Assembly: GCF_014192055.1 (NCBI RefSeq)
Contig: NZ_JACHXM010000004.1
Span: 1 to 64,000, forward strand
Length of the DNA stretch: 64,000 nt
Direction: 5' to 3'
Source: Halomonas organivorans
GTDB lineage: Bacteria > Pseudomonadota > Gammaproteobacteria > Pseudomonadales > Halomonadaceae
Below the pieces are notes generated by a model. It made no database searches. It was not told the origin of the DNA and saw only the letters and a program-made list of their open reading frames with translations. Shown here in pieces: positions 44,973 to 54,437 of the stretch (positions are counted from its first letter, which is position 1; each line of letters begins with the position of its first letter). Position numbers and translations under genes: made by a program.

Positions 44973-45833
44973 ATGAGCGAACGTACGCCCATGATCGAGA
45001 TGCGCAGCGTCAGCAAGCACTTCGGCAGCGTCATCGCCCTGAGCGACATCTCTATGCAAGTCTATTCCGGCGAAGTCATGTGCCTGCTGGGCGACAATGG
45101 TGCCGGCAAGTCGACACTGATCAAGACGCTTTCGGGAGTTCATCAGCCGACTCACGGCGAGATGCTGCTGGGGGGAGAACCGGCCCGGTTCAAGTCGCCG
45201 GCCTATGCTCTCGATGCCGGTATTGCCACTGTCTTTCAGGACTTGGCGATGATTCCCCTGATGTCGATCACGCGAAACTTCTTCATGGGTCGCGAACCCA
45301 CGGTGGGCTGGGGACCTTTCAAGCGCATCGACTGGAAACTGGCCGATCGTATCGCCAAGCAGGAGATGGCCAAGATCGGTATCGACGTGCGTGATCCCAG
45401 CCAGCCCGTAGGAACGCTATCCGGAGGCGAGCGACAATGTGTGGCAATCGCCCGGGCGGTCTATTTCGGCGCCAAGGTGTTGATCCTCGATGAGCCCACC
45501 TCGGCACTGGGGGTCAAGCAGGCCTCGGTGGTGCTGCGCTACATTGCCAAGGCGCGGGCCGACGGCCTGGCGGTGATCTTCATCACCCACAACGTACACC
45601 ATGCCTACCCCGTGGCCGATGCCTTCACCTTGCTCAAGCGTGGCGGCAGTCTCGGGACTTTCCGCAAGGAAAACATATCTCGCGAAGAGGTGCTTAACAT
45701 GATGGCCGGCGGTGCAGAGCTGGAGAGCCTGGATGCCGAACTGGCCGAGTTCCAGCGCAGCGATAGCGAGAAAAATGCCGACACCGAGGAGACCGCTACC
45801 GCCTCGAAGACTCGCCTTGCGGCCGGTCAGTGA
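44973..45833 (+). CDS. Sugar ABC transporter ATP-binding protein
   Basis: 286 residues with a single nucleotide-binding domain, unlike the double-domain RbsA type. Walker [10 protein letters not shown], signature LSGGERQ, Walker [13 protein letters not shown] and the switch His in FITHN are all present. The last 45 residues are an acidic, low-complexity tail. Third gene of the transporter operon, starting one base after the permease stop. Confidence 0.94.
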   Translation: MSERTPMIEMRSVSKHFGSVIALSDISMQVYSGEVMCLLGDNGAGKSTLIKTLSGVHQPTHGEMLLGGEPARFKSPAYALDAGIATVFQDLAMIPLMSITRNFFMGREPTVGWGPFKRIDWKLADRIAKQEMAKIGIDVRDPSQPVGTLSGGERQCVAIARAVYFGAKVLILDEPTSALGVKQASVVLRYIAKARADGLAVIFITHNVHHAYPVADAFTLLKRGGSLGTFRKENISREEVLNMMAGGAELESLDAELAEFQRSDSEKNADTEETATASKTRLAAGQ

Positions 45834-45849
45834 GAGGAGCACGAAAGCC

Positions 45850-46647
45850 ATGATGAAACGTCATGATCCGACGCCCTTCACCCTGGCCGCTTGTGCCGAG
45901 ATGCTGTTTTGCGGCCTGCCGATCACCGAAAGGGTCAGGCGGATCGATGCCCTGGGCTTCCAGGTGGAAATCTGGGACTGGACTCGCCATGACATCGAGG
46001 CTCTGAAGAGCACGGGAGCCACCTTCTCCTCCATGACCGGCTATGTCGAGGGAACTCTGGCGGACAAGGAGGGGGCCGAGAGGCTGGTGCAGACAGCCCG
46101 GGAATCGATCGCCGTGGCCAAGCGCCTGGGTATTCCTCGTCTCAACCTGCATGGTACCGGGCTCGATGGAAAAGGACTGCCGGTCAAGCCGGCCAGCCAG
46201 GTGTCGGGAGCGATGTGGATTCGGGCTCACGACACGCTCAATCGACTGGCTGACCTGGGGGAGGAGCATGGCGTGACCTTCGTGCTGGAGAACCTCAATA
46301 CCCAGGTCGATCACCCCGGCGTGCCCTTTGCCCGTGCCGAGGACGTTCTGGAGTTGGTGGCCAGCGTCGAGCGCCCGGAGTTGAGGATGATGCTGGATCT
46401 CTATCACGCCCAGATCGGCGAGGGGAACCTGATCGAGCTGCTGCGCCGCTCCGCACCCTATATCGGCGAGATTCAGGTCGCCGATGTGCCGGGCCGCTGT
46501 GAACCGGGCAGCGGAGAGATTCACTATCCGGCCATCGCCCGGGCTCTGAACGATATGGGCTACCGGGGCACCGTCGGTCTGGAAGGGTGGGCATCGGAAG
46601 GGGATGAACTGGCCCTTCAGCGTTTCAAGGATGCTTTCACCCTTTGA
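45850..46647 (+). CDS. Hydroxypyruvate-isomerase-like TIM-barrel protein
   Basis: 265 residues from the ATG at 45850, AP endonuclease 2-type sugar isomerase fold. The family end GSGEIHYPAIARALNDMGYRGTVGLE is typical of Hyi, and metal ligands are likely in VLENLNTQ (Glu), MMLDLYHAQ (Asp, His) and GEIQVADVPGR. In an inositol cluster an inosose isomerase (IolI-like) or related step is as likely as hydroxypyruvate isomerisation. It starts 16 bp after the ATP-binding gene. Confidence 0.8.
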   Translation: MMKRHDPTPFTLAACAEMLFCGLPITERVRRIDALGFQVEIWDWTRHDIEALKSTGATFSSMTGYVEGTLADKEGAERLVQTARESIAVAKRLGIPRLNLHGTGLDGKGLPVKPASQVSGAMWIRAHDTLNRLADLGEEHGVTFVLENLNTQVDHPGVPFARAEDVLELVASVERPELRMMLDLYHAQIGEGNLIELLRRSAPYIGEIQVADVPGRCEPGSGEIHYPAIARALNDMGYRGTVGLEGWASEGDELALQRFKDAFTL

Positions 46648-46744
46648 TCACTGATCGGAAATTGCGTCGTAGCGCCGAGACAGTGTTCCACCACGTCAGC
46701 TTCTCGGGATTAGGCGCGACTGAATCGCGACGCGGAGAGACGAT

Positions 46745-48697
46745 ATGCAAGAAGCACATACCAACAACAGACCTATGGATCTGATCTGCCTGGGCCGCGT
46801 CGCCGTCGACCTTTATGCTGAACAGATCGGCAGTCGGCTGGAAGACGTCTCCAGCTTCGCCAAGTACCTGGGCGGCAGCTCCGGCAACATGGCCTACGGC
46901 ACCGCCCGCCTGGGCCTCAAGTCGGCGATGCTGTCGCGGGTCGGCAACGAGCAGATGGGCGGCTTCGTCCGCGAGGAGCTCGAGCGCGCCGGCGTCGACA
47001 CCAGCGCCCTGCAGACCGACCCCCAGCGCCATACCGGCCTGGTGCTGCTGGCGCTCAAGGATCGCGACAGCTTCCCGCTGCTGTTCTATCGCCGCGACTG
47101 CGCCGACATGGCCATCGACGCCGAGGCCATCGATCCGGCCTTCATCGCCCGCGCCAAGGCGCTGGCCATCACCGGCACTCACCTGTCCACCGAGACCACC
47201 GCGCGGGCCTGCCGCAAGGCGCTGGACGCCGCCACCGAGCACGGCGTCAAGCGGGTGCTGGACATCGACTACCGCCCGGTGCTGTGGGGCCTGACCACCC
47301 CCGGCGACGGCGAGACCCGCTTTATCGCCGATGAGTCGGTCACCACCGATCTGCAGCATTGGCTTGGCGACTTCGACCTGATCGTCGGCACCGAGGAAGA
47401 GTTCCACATCGCCGGCGGTAGCACCGACACCCTGGAATCCCTGCGGGCGGTGCGCCAGGTCAGCGGTGCCACCCTGGTGTGCAAGCTCGGCGCCCTGGGC
47501 TGCGTGGTCTTCGAGGGCGAGATTCCCGACCGCATCGAGGACGGCATTCTGGTGGAAGGCGTCAAGGTCGAGGTGCTCAACGTGCTGGGCGCCGGCGACG
47601 CCTTCATGAGCGGCCTGCTCCGCGGCTGGCTGCGCGGCGAGAGCTGGGAGACCAGCGCCAGCTACGCCAATGCCTGCGGCGCCCTGGTGGTCTCGCGTCA
47701 CGGTTGCGCCCCGGCCATGCCCACCGAGGAAGAGCTGTTCGACTACCTGGACCGCCGTGCCACGGTGCCGCGCCCTGACCAGGACGAGCGCCTCAACCAC
47801 CTGCATCGGGTGACCACCCGGTCCCCCGCCGACTGGCCCCAGGTCTGTGGCCTGGCCTTCGACCATCGCCGCCAGCTCACCGACATGGCCCGCGACGTCA
47901 AGGCCGACCCGGCGCGCATCCCGGTGCTCAAGCAGCTGCTGGTGCGCGCCGCCGAGGAAGGCGCCCGCCGCACCGGACTCGCCAAGCCGGCCATCCTGGT
48001 CGACGACGTCTTCGGCCAGGACGCGCTGAACGACGCCACCGGCAAGGGCTGGTGGATCGGCCGCCCGGTGGAGCTGCCGAGCTCCCGGCCGCTGCACTTC
48101 CAGCATGGCGACGATCTGGGCAGTGAACTGCGCCACTGGCCGGCGGAACACATCATCAAGTGCCTGGTGTTCTATCACCCGGACGACCCGGTCTCGCTGC
48201 GGCTCGACCAGGAGGCGCGCCTGCGCCAGCTGTATCAAGCGGCCTGTGCCAATCACCTGGAACTGCTGATCGAGGTGATTCCGCCTAACCAGCAGGAGGT
48301 CGACGACCGGACCCTGGCGCGCTCGCTGCTGCGTTTCTACAACCTGGGCATCCGCCCTGACTGGTGGAAGCTGCCGGCCATGTCCGACACCGCCTGGGAC
48401 GCGGTCTGTCAGGCGATCGAGGAGCAGGATCCGCACTGCCGCGGCGTGGTGCTGTTGGGACTGGACGCGCCCATGGACGACATGAAGCGGGGCTTCGCGG
48501 CCGCCGCCCGCCATCCTCAGTGCAAGGGCTTCACCGTGGGCCGCACCCTGTTCGCCGGGCCCAGTCGTGAGTGGCTGGCCGGCGCGATAGACGATGCCCA
48601 ACTGATCGACAAGGTCGCCGCCAACTACGCCGAACTGATCGAGGAATGGCAGCGGCTGCGCGCCGCCCAGCCCACTGCAGAGGATGTCCTGTCATGA
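46745..48697 (+). CDS. iolC: 5-dehydro-2-deoxygluconokinase fused to a DUF2090 domain
   Basis: 650 residues, about twice a plain IolC. Residues 11 to about 325 are a PfkB kinase (GGSSGNMAYGTARLG, and the catalytic LGAGDAFMSG with Asp285) that phosphorylates 2-deoxy-5-keto-gluconate. Residues about 335-640 are a DUF2090 domain (GLAFDHRRQLTDMA, LVDDVFGQDALN, IKCLVFYHPDD, GFTVGRTLFAGPS), an aldolase-like TIM barrel thought to do the following aldolase step (IolJ function). No separate iolJ is seen in the window, which fits. The stop overlaps iolD (ATGA). Confidence 0.94.
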   Translation: MQEAHTNNRPMDLICLGRVAVDLYAEQIGSRLEDVSSFAKYLGGSSGNMAYGTARLGLKSAMLSRVGNEQMGGFVREELERAGVDTSALQTDPQRHTGLVLLALKDRDSFPLLFYRRDCADMAIDAEAIDPAFIARAKALAITGTHLSTETTARACRKALDAATEHGVKRVLDIDYRPVLWGLTTPGDGETRFIADESVTTDLQHWLGDFDLIVGTEEEFHIAGGSTDTLESLRAVRQVSGATLVCKLGALGCVVFEGEIPDRIEDGILVEGVKVEVLNVLGAGDAFMSGLLRGWLRGESWETSASYANACGALVVSRHGCAPAMPTEEELFDYLDRRATVPRPDQDERLNHLHRVTTRSPADWPQVCGLAFDHRRQLTDMARDVKADPARIPVLKQLLVRAAEEGARRTGLAKPAILVDDVFGQDALNDATGKGWWIGRPVELPSSRPLHFQHGDDLGSELRHWPAEHIIKCLVFYHPDDPVSLRLDQEARLRQLYQAACANHLELLIEVIPPNQQEVDDRTLARSLLRFYNLGIRPDWWKLPAMSDTAWDAVCQAIEEQDPHCRGVVLLGLDAPMDDMKRGFAAAARHPQCKGFTVGRTLFAGPSREWLAGAIDDAQLIDKVAANYAELIEEWQRLRAAQPTAEDVLS

Positions 48698-50541
48698 GCA
48701 TCATTCGACTCACCATGGCCCAGGCGCTGGTCAGATACCTGGCGGCACAGCGCATCGAGGATCAGGGACAGGAGCTCCCGCTTTTCGAAGGCGTCTTCGC
48801 GATCTTCGGCCACGGCAATGTGTCCGGCCTGGGTGAGGCGCTCTACCATGCTCGCGAGGCATTGCCGACGTTCCGCGCGCACAACGAGCAGACCATGGCG
48901 CATGCCGCCATCGCGTTTGCCAAGGCACATGGCCGTCGCCGGTTGATGGCCGCGACCAGCTCTATCGGCCCAGGGGCGACCAACATGGTCACTGCCGCTG
49001 GCTTGGCGCACGCCAACCGACTTCCGGTTCTGCTGCTGCCCGGCGATACCTTCGCGACCCGTGACCCCGATCCTGTGCTGCAGCAGGTAGAGCATTTCGG
49101 GGATCCGACCATTACGGTCAATGACAGCTTCCGCCCGGTATCACGTTATTTCGATCGCATTACCCGGCCCGAGCAGCTGCTGACCAGCCTGCCCCAGGCC
49201 ATCGCCACCTTGCTCGACCCGGAGCATTGCGGGCCGGCGACCCTCGCGTTGCCCCAGGATGTCCAGACCTTCGCCTACGATTTCCCGGAAAGCTTCTTCG
49301 CACCTCGAGTGCATCGCATTCGTCGTCCCCAGCCCGACCCTCGAGAGCTGGAAGAGGCCCTTACTGCCCTGGCTCGTGCCGATCGCCCGCTGATCATCGC
49401 CGGTGGTGGGGTGCATTACGCCGGGGCTTGTGAACGGCTCGCCGAGTTCGCTCGGACTCATGGGGTACCGGTGGCCGAGACCCAGGCTGGCAAGGGTGCT
49501 TTGCCCGATGCTCATCCCTTGGCGATGGGGGCCATCGGCGTTACCGGTAGCGAGGCGGCCAACCGCCTGGCCGAGCAGGCGGACCTGATTCTCGCCATCG
49601 GCACCCGGTTGCAAGATTTCACCACCGGATCGCGGGCGCTCTTCGAACGCGATGACCTGGCGCTGGTGGCGCTGAACGTGGGGCGTTTCGATAGCCACAA
49701 GCACCATGCCCTGCCGGTGGTTGGGGATGCCAGGGATGGCCTGGCCGCGCTGTCGACAGGCCTGGACGGCTGGCGCGCCGACGATGCCTGGCGGGAAAAG
49801 GCCGGGGGCCTGAAGCACGACTGGGCCCAAGTGGTGGCAAGGGTCACCGCCGACGAGGGGCGCGAGCTGCCCACCGATGCCCAGGTCATCGGGGCCGTGA
49901 ATCGTCAGTCCGGTGAGGATGGCACCGTGGTCTGTGCTGCCGGAGGCCTGCCAGGCGAGCTGCACAAGCTTTGGCAGTGTGCCGGGCCTGGAAGCTACCA
50001 CGTGGAATACGGGTACTCCTGCATGGGCTACGAGATCGCAGGCGGGTTAGGCGTGAAGATGGCCCAGCCCGAACGCGAGGTTTTCGTGATGGTGGGCGAT
50101 GGCTCCTATCTGATGCACAACTCGGAGCTCGCTACCTCGGTGATGCTGGGCCACAAGCTCGTCGTGGTGGTGCTCGACAATCGAGGGTTCGGGTGTATCA
50201 ACCGCCTTCAGCAGGCCACCGGCGGTGCCGGCTTCAATAATCTGCTCGACGACTGTCGCACGGTCCCCGAGGGGGCTCCCAAGACCGACTTCGCCGCCCA
50301 TGCTCGTTCTCTGGGGTGCCAGGCCGAGCGCGTGCGCGGCATCGCCGAGCTGGAGCAGGCGCTGGTGCGGGCGCGCCAGGCGGAGAGCACCTACGTCATT
50401 ACCCTGGATACCGACCCGCTGCCCAGCACCGCCGAAGGGGGCGCCTGGTGGGAGGTGGCCGTACCGGAGGTGTCCTCTCGCGAACAAGTACATAAGGCCT
50501 ACCAGGGTTATCGGGAAGCCAAGCGGGATCAGCATCGCTGA
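48694..50541 (+). CDS. iolD: 3D-(3,5/4)-trihydroxycyclohexane-1,2-dione acylhydrolase
   Basis: 615 residues from the ATG at 48694, overlapping iolC by four bases. A thiamine-diphosphate enzyme that opens the ring of the diketo inositol intermediate. Visible: the catalytic Glu region FRAHNEQTMAHAAIAFA, the GPGATNMVTAAG segment, and the cofactor motif VGDGSYLMHNSEL through LVVVVLDNRGFGCIN. Confidence 0.96.
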   Translation: MSIIRLTMAQALVRYLAAQRIEDQGQELPLFEGVFAIFGHGNVSGLGEALYHAREALPTFRAHNEQTMAHAAIAFAKAHGRRRLMAATSSIGPGATNMVTAAGLAHANRLPVLLLPGDTFATRDPDPVLQQVEHFGDPTITVNDSFRPVSRYFDRITRPEQLLTSLPQAIATLLDPEHCGPATLALPQDVQTFAYDFPESFFAPRVHRIRRPQPDPRELEEALTALARADRPLIIAGGGVHYAGACERLAEFARTHGVPVAETQAGKGALPDAHPLAMGAIGVTGSEAANRLAEQADLILAIGTRLQDFTTGSRALFERDDLALVALNVGRFDSHKHHALPVVGDARDGLAALSTGLDGWRADDAWREKAGGLKHDWAQVVARVTADEGRELPTDAQVIGAVNRQSGEDGTVVCAAGGLPGELHKLWQCAGPGSYHVEYGYSCMGYEIAGGLGVKMAQPEREVFVMVGDGSYLMHNSELATSVMLGHKLVVVVLDNRGFGCINRLQQATGGAGFNNLLDDCRTVPEGAPKTDFAAHARSLGCQAERVRGIAELEQALVRARQAESTYVITLDTDPLPSTAEGGAWWEVAVPEVSSREQVHKAYQGYREAKRDQHR

Positions 50542-50621
50542 ACGGCCAGCCTCGTTGCCGACTCTCTTCATTTTTCGAACCATCCAGGCGGTCCGTGGGG
50601 CCGCCTGACAGGAGCAAGCCC

Positions 50622-51524
50622 ATGTCCACCGTACGCCTGGGAATCAACCCCCTGACCTGGACCAACGACGACCTGCCGAGCCTGGGCGGCGACACCCCGC
50701 TCGAGGTATGTCTCTCGGAGGGTCGTGAGGCCGGCTTCACCGGCTTCGAGCTGGGCCACAAGTTTCCGCGCACCCCGGATGCCCTGTCCCGGGTGCTGGG
50801 CGAGCACGACCTGTCGCTGGTCTCCGGCTGGTATTCCAGCCAGCTGCTGGAGCGCAGCCCGGAAGAAGAGATCGAGGCGGTCAAGGATCACCTCGAACTG
50901 CTCAAGCAGTGCGGAGCCACGGCGATGGTGTTCTGCGAGGTCTCCCGCTGCGTCCACGGCGACCAGGGCACCCCGCTGTCCCGCCGGCCGCACCTCAGCG
51001 ACGCCGACTGGCAGCGCCTCACCGAGGGGCTGAACGTGGTCGGCGATTACCTGAAGGAGCAGGGCGTGCACCTGGCCTATCACCATCATCTGGGCACGGT
51101 GGTCGAGAGCCAGGCCGACGTCGAGCGGCTGATGGACAACACCCGCGACTCGGTGGGGCTGCTGCTCGACTTCGGCCACCTGGTGGGCGCCGGCGGCGAC
51201 CCGCTGGCTATCGCCCAGCGCTATGCCTCGCGCATCAAGCACGTGCACTGCAAGGACATGCGCCTCCCGGTGCGCGAGGCGGTGCGCAATCGCGACAAGA
51301 GCTTCCTGGACGGGGTGCTTGACGGCATGTTCACCGTGCCCGGTGACGGCGACATCGACTTCCTGCCCGCCCTCGAGCATCTCCGTGAGAACGGCTACCG
51401 GGGCTGGCTGGTGGTGGAGGCCGAGCAGGACCCGCAGATCGCCAACCCGCTGACCTATGCCCGCCTGGGCTACAACAACCTGCGTTCCCTGGCCGAAGGG
51501 GCCGGCTTCATCATCGAGAAATAA
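50622..51524 (+). CDS. iolE: myo-inosose-2 dehydratase
   Basis: 300 residues from the ATG at 50622 (CAGGAG ribosome site). TIM-barrel dehydratase that removes water from scyllo-inosose. The start VRLGINPLTWTNDDLPSLGG, HLAYHHHLGTVVE, LLLDFGHLVGAGGDP, HVHCKDMR and FTVPGDGDIDFLP are family marks with the metal-binding His, Asp and Glu residues. Second step of the pathway. Confidence 0.96.
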   Translation: MSTVRLGINPLTWTNDDLPSLGGDTPLEVCLSEGREAGFTGFELGHKFPRTPDALSRVLGEHDLSLVSGWYSSQLLERSPEEEIEAVKDHLELLKQCGATAMVFCEVSRCVHGDQGTPLSRRPHLSDADWQRLTEGLNVVGDYLKEQGVHLAYHHHLGTVVESQADVERLMDNTRDSVGLLLDFGHLVGAGGDPLAIAQRYASRIKHVHCKDMRLPVREAVRNRDKSFLDGVLDGMFTVPGDGDIDFLPALEHLRENGYRGWLVVEAEQDPQIANPLTYARLGYNNLRSLAEGAGFIIEK

Positions 51525-51542
51525 GCACGAGAAGGTAACGTC

Positions 51543-53045
51543 ATGAACCAGATCCAGCACTATCTCAACGGCCGCCACGTCGACGGGCGCAGCGAACGCT
51601 TCGCCCCGGTCTACAATCCCGCCACCGGCGAGCAGAGTGCCCAGGTCGCCCTGGCCTCCGCCGACGAGACCCGCGAGGCGATCGCTTCCTCCGAGGCGGC
51701 CTTCGCCACCTGGTCGAAGCTGTCGCCGCTCAAGCGCTCGCGCATCCTGTTCACGTTCAAGGCGCTGGTCGAGGAACACGCCGATGAGCTGGCCGCCATG
51801 ATCTCCCGCGAGCACGGCAAGGTGTTCTCCGACGCCAAGGGCGAGGTGACCCGCGGCCTGGAGGTGGTCGAGTTCGCCTGCGGCATCCCGCACCTGCAGA
51901 AGGGCGAGCACTCGATGAACGTCGGCACCGGCGTCGACAGCTACTCGATGATGCAGCCGCTGGGCGTATGCGCCGGGATCTCGCCGTTCAACTTCCCGGC
52001 CATGGTGCCGATGTGGATGTTCCCCATCGCCCTGGCCTGCGGCAACACCTTCATCATGAAGCCGTCCGAGAAGGACCCGTCCACGCCGATGCGCCTGGCC
52101 GAGCTGCTCAGCGAGGCCGGACTGCCCGACGGCGTGTTCAACGTGGTCAACGGCGACAAGGAAGCGGTCGACGTGCTGCTCACCGACGAGCGCGTCCAGG
52201 CGGTGAGCTTCGTCGGCTCCACGCCGATCGCCGAGTACATCTATGCCACCGCCTCGGCGCATGGCAAGCGCGTCCAGGCGCTGGGCGGGGCCAAGAACCA
52301 CATGGTGGTGATGCCCGATGCCGACCTCGACCAGGCGGTGAGCGCGCTGATGGGCGCGGCCTACGGCTCCGCCGGCGAGCGCTGCATGGCGATCTCGGTG
52401 GCCGTGCCGGTGGGCGAGGAGACCGCCGAGCGACTGCGTGCCAAGCTCGTCGAGCAGCTCGAGCAGCTGCGCGTCGGCCCGGGCATCGTCGAAGGGCCCG
52501 ACAACGACATGGGCCCGCTGGTCACCCGCGAGCACCTGGAGAAGGTCAAGGGCTATATCCAGGCCGGGGTGGACGAGGGCGCCGAGCTGGTGGTCGACGG
52601 CCGCGAGGCGGTGATCGACGGTGCCGGCGACGGCTACTTCGTCGGCGGCACCCTGTTCGATCGCGTCACCCCGGGCATGCGCATCCATTCCGAGGAGATC
52701 TTCGGGCCGGTGCTGGCCATCGCCCGGGCGGCGAGTTTCGACGACGCCGTGGCGATGATCAATGACCACGAGTACGGTAACGGGACCGCCATCTTCACCC
52801 GTGACGGCGATGCCGCGCGCCAGTACTGCGAGCAGATCCAGGTCGGCATGGTCGGCGTCAACGTGCCGATCCCGGTGCCCATGGCCTTTCACAGCTTCGG
52901 CGGCTGGAAGCGCTCGCTGTTCGGCCCGCTGCACATGCATGGCCCCGATGGCGTGCGCTTCTATACCCGCATGAAGACCATCACCCAGCGCTGGCCGAGC
53001 GGCATCCGCGAAGAGACCAACCACTTCACCATGCCGACCCTGTGA
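51543..53045 (+). CDS. iolA: Methylmalonate-semialdehyde dehydrogenase, CoA-acylating
   Basis: 500 residues of the aldehyde dehydrogenase superfamily, MmsA/IolA branch. The catalytic Cys281 is in [11 protein letters not shown]; cofactor parts are [17 protein letters not shown] and [13 protein letters not shown]; the C-terminus has FFGWKRS-like [17 protein letters not shown]. It turns malonate semialdehyde into acetyl-CoA and CO2, the last step of inositol breakdown, and may also serve valine catabolism. Follows iolE by 18 bp. Confidence 0.95.
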   Translation: MNQIQHYLNGRHVDGRSERFAPVYNPATGEQSAQVALASADETREAIASSEAAFATWSKLSPLKRSRILFTFKALVEEHADELAAMISREHGKVFSDAKGEVTRGLEVVEFACGIPHLQKGEHSMNVGTGVDSYSMMQPLGVCAGISPFNFPAMVPMWMFPIALACGNTFIMKPSEKDPSTPMRLAELLSEAGLPDGVFNVVNGDKEAVDVLLTDERVQAVSFVGSTPIAEYIYATASAHGKRVQALGGAKNHMVVMPDADLDQAVSALMGAAYGSAGERCMAISVAVPVGEETAERLRAKLVEQLEQLRVGPGIVEGPDNDMGPLVTREHLEKVKGYIQAGVDEGAELVVDGREAVIDGAGDGYFVGGTLFDRVTPGMRIHSEEIFGPVLAIARAASFDDAVAMINDHEYGNGTAIFTRDGDAARQYCEQIQVGMVGVNVPIPVPMAFHSFGGWKRSLFGPLHMHGPDGVRFYTRMKTITQRWPSGIREETNHFTMPTL

Positions 53046-53120
53046 GTCACGTCAATTTATTACCCAAGGCGGCATCGGGCCGAGAGGTCTGGCGTTGCCA
53101 TCTCATCCGAGGATGACGGG

Positions 53121-54245
53121 ATGACAGATCTAACGTTCGGTCTGATCGGCACCGGTTTCATGGGCAAGGCCCATGCCATCGCCCTCAAGGCGGCGCCCAC
53201 CGTATTTTCCCTGCCGGCTTTGCCGGTTTGTGAACTGCTTGCCGAGGTCGATGACGAATATGCAGCCTGCAAGGCGCGGGAACTGGGCTTTGATCGTTCC
53301 ACCGGGGACTGGAAGTCCCTGGTCACTGATCCGCACGTGGACGTGGTCGATATCTGCGCGCCCAATTTCCTGCACAAGGAAATGGCCTTGGCCGCTATTG
53401 CGGCGGGTAAGCATGTCTACACCGAGAAACCGTTGGCGCTTTGCGCTGCCGATGCTCAGATGATGGTAGAAGCGGCCGAGGCGGCCGGTGTGAAGACGCT
53501 CGTCGGCTTCAACTACATCCGTAATTCGGCCACACAGCTGGCCCGCGAGATCATCGCCAGCGGTGAACTCGGCGAGCTGATTCACTTTCGAGGCCGTCAC
53601 AACGAGGACTATCTGGCCGACCCGGCCAAGCCCCTCGATTGGCACTCGCGCCGTGGCACCGCCGGGGCGGGGGCACTGGGCGATGTGGGTTCGCACATCC
53701 TCAATATGGCGGAATATCTCACCGGGCAACGCATCCAGGAGGTCGTCGGTCAGTTGCAGACGGTGATTCCGACGCGTCCGTTGGCGGACGGCAGCGGCGG
53801 TCTTGGCGAGGTGGAGAACGACGACCAGGCTCAGGCGCTATTGCGCTTCGACGGCGGCTTGATTGGCAATGTCGAGACCTCGCGGGTAGCGACTGGACGC
53901 AAGATGGGCCTGGCTTACACCGTCACCGGTACCAAGGGAAGCATCGTCTTCGACCAGGAGCGCATGAGCGAGCTGCAGCTCTACAAGTGCGAGGGGCCCG
54001 AGGGTCGCCAGGGATTTCGCACGCTGTTGATGGGCCCTGAGCATCCGGATTATGCGGCCTTCAGCCCTGCTCCCGGTCATGGTCTTGGATACAACGACCA
54101 GAAGATCATCGAGATTCGGGATCTGATCGAGGGCATCGTTTCCGGCAGGCCCCTCTATCCGGATTTCCGTGAAGCCTGGCGGGTCAACCGAATGATTGAC
54201 GCCATCGAAGCCTCTCATGCACAGGGGCGCTGGGTCCCGGTCTAG
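53121..54245 (+). CDS. Second Gfo/Idh/MocA-family dehydrogenase of the iol cluster
   Basis: 374 residues. Rossmann motif LIGTGFMGKAHAIAL (residues 8-22), TEKPLALCAADA with the active Lys, DVGSHILNMAEYLTG with the catalytic Asp/His region. In iol clusters such enzymes oxidise scyllo-inositol, D-chiro-inositol or inositol derivatives (IolW/IolX/IolG2 type). The exact substrate cannot be told from the sequence. Last gene of the operon. Confidence 0.88.
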   Translation: MTDLTFGLIGTGFMGKAHAIALKAAPTVFSLPALPVCELLAEVDDEYAACKARELGFDRSTGDWKSLVTDPHVDVVDICAPNFLHKEMALAAIAAGKHVYTEKPLALCAADAQMMVEAAEAAGVKTLVGFNYIRNSATQLAREIIASGELGELIHFRGRHNEDYLADPAKPLDWHSRRGTAGAGALGDVGSHILNMAEYLTGQRIQEVVGQLQTVIPTRPLADGSGGLGEVENDDQAQALLRFDGGLIGNVETSRVATGRKMGLAYTVTGTKGSIVFDQERMSELQLYKCEGPEGRQGFRTLLMGPEHPDYAAFSPAPGHGLGYNDQKIIEIRDLIEGIVSGRPLYPDFREAWRVNRMIDAIEASHAQGRWVPV

Positions 54246-54437
54246 CGCCTTGTGGCCCGCTGTCCTCTCGCATGACATGGGCGTTGTCATAGTGGTGCAT
54301 GCCAAAGGATGTCTCGCTCGACTACGCGGGCGTCGTAACCGGAATGCCGCGCTCCCTGGAGGCGTTCCACGCTTTTCGAGAAGGCGTGGACTCAGGACGA
54401 AGGCGCTGTCGGCGGCGGCGCCTCGCGGGAGGGCGAG

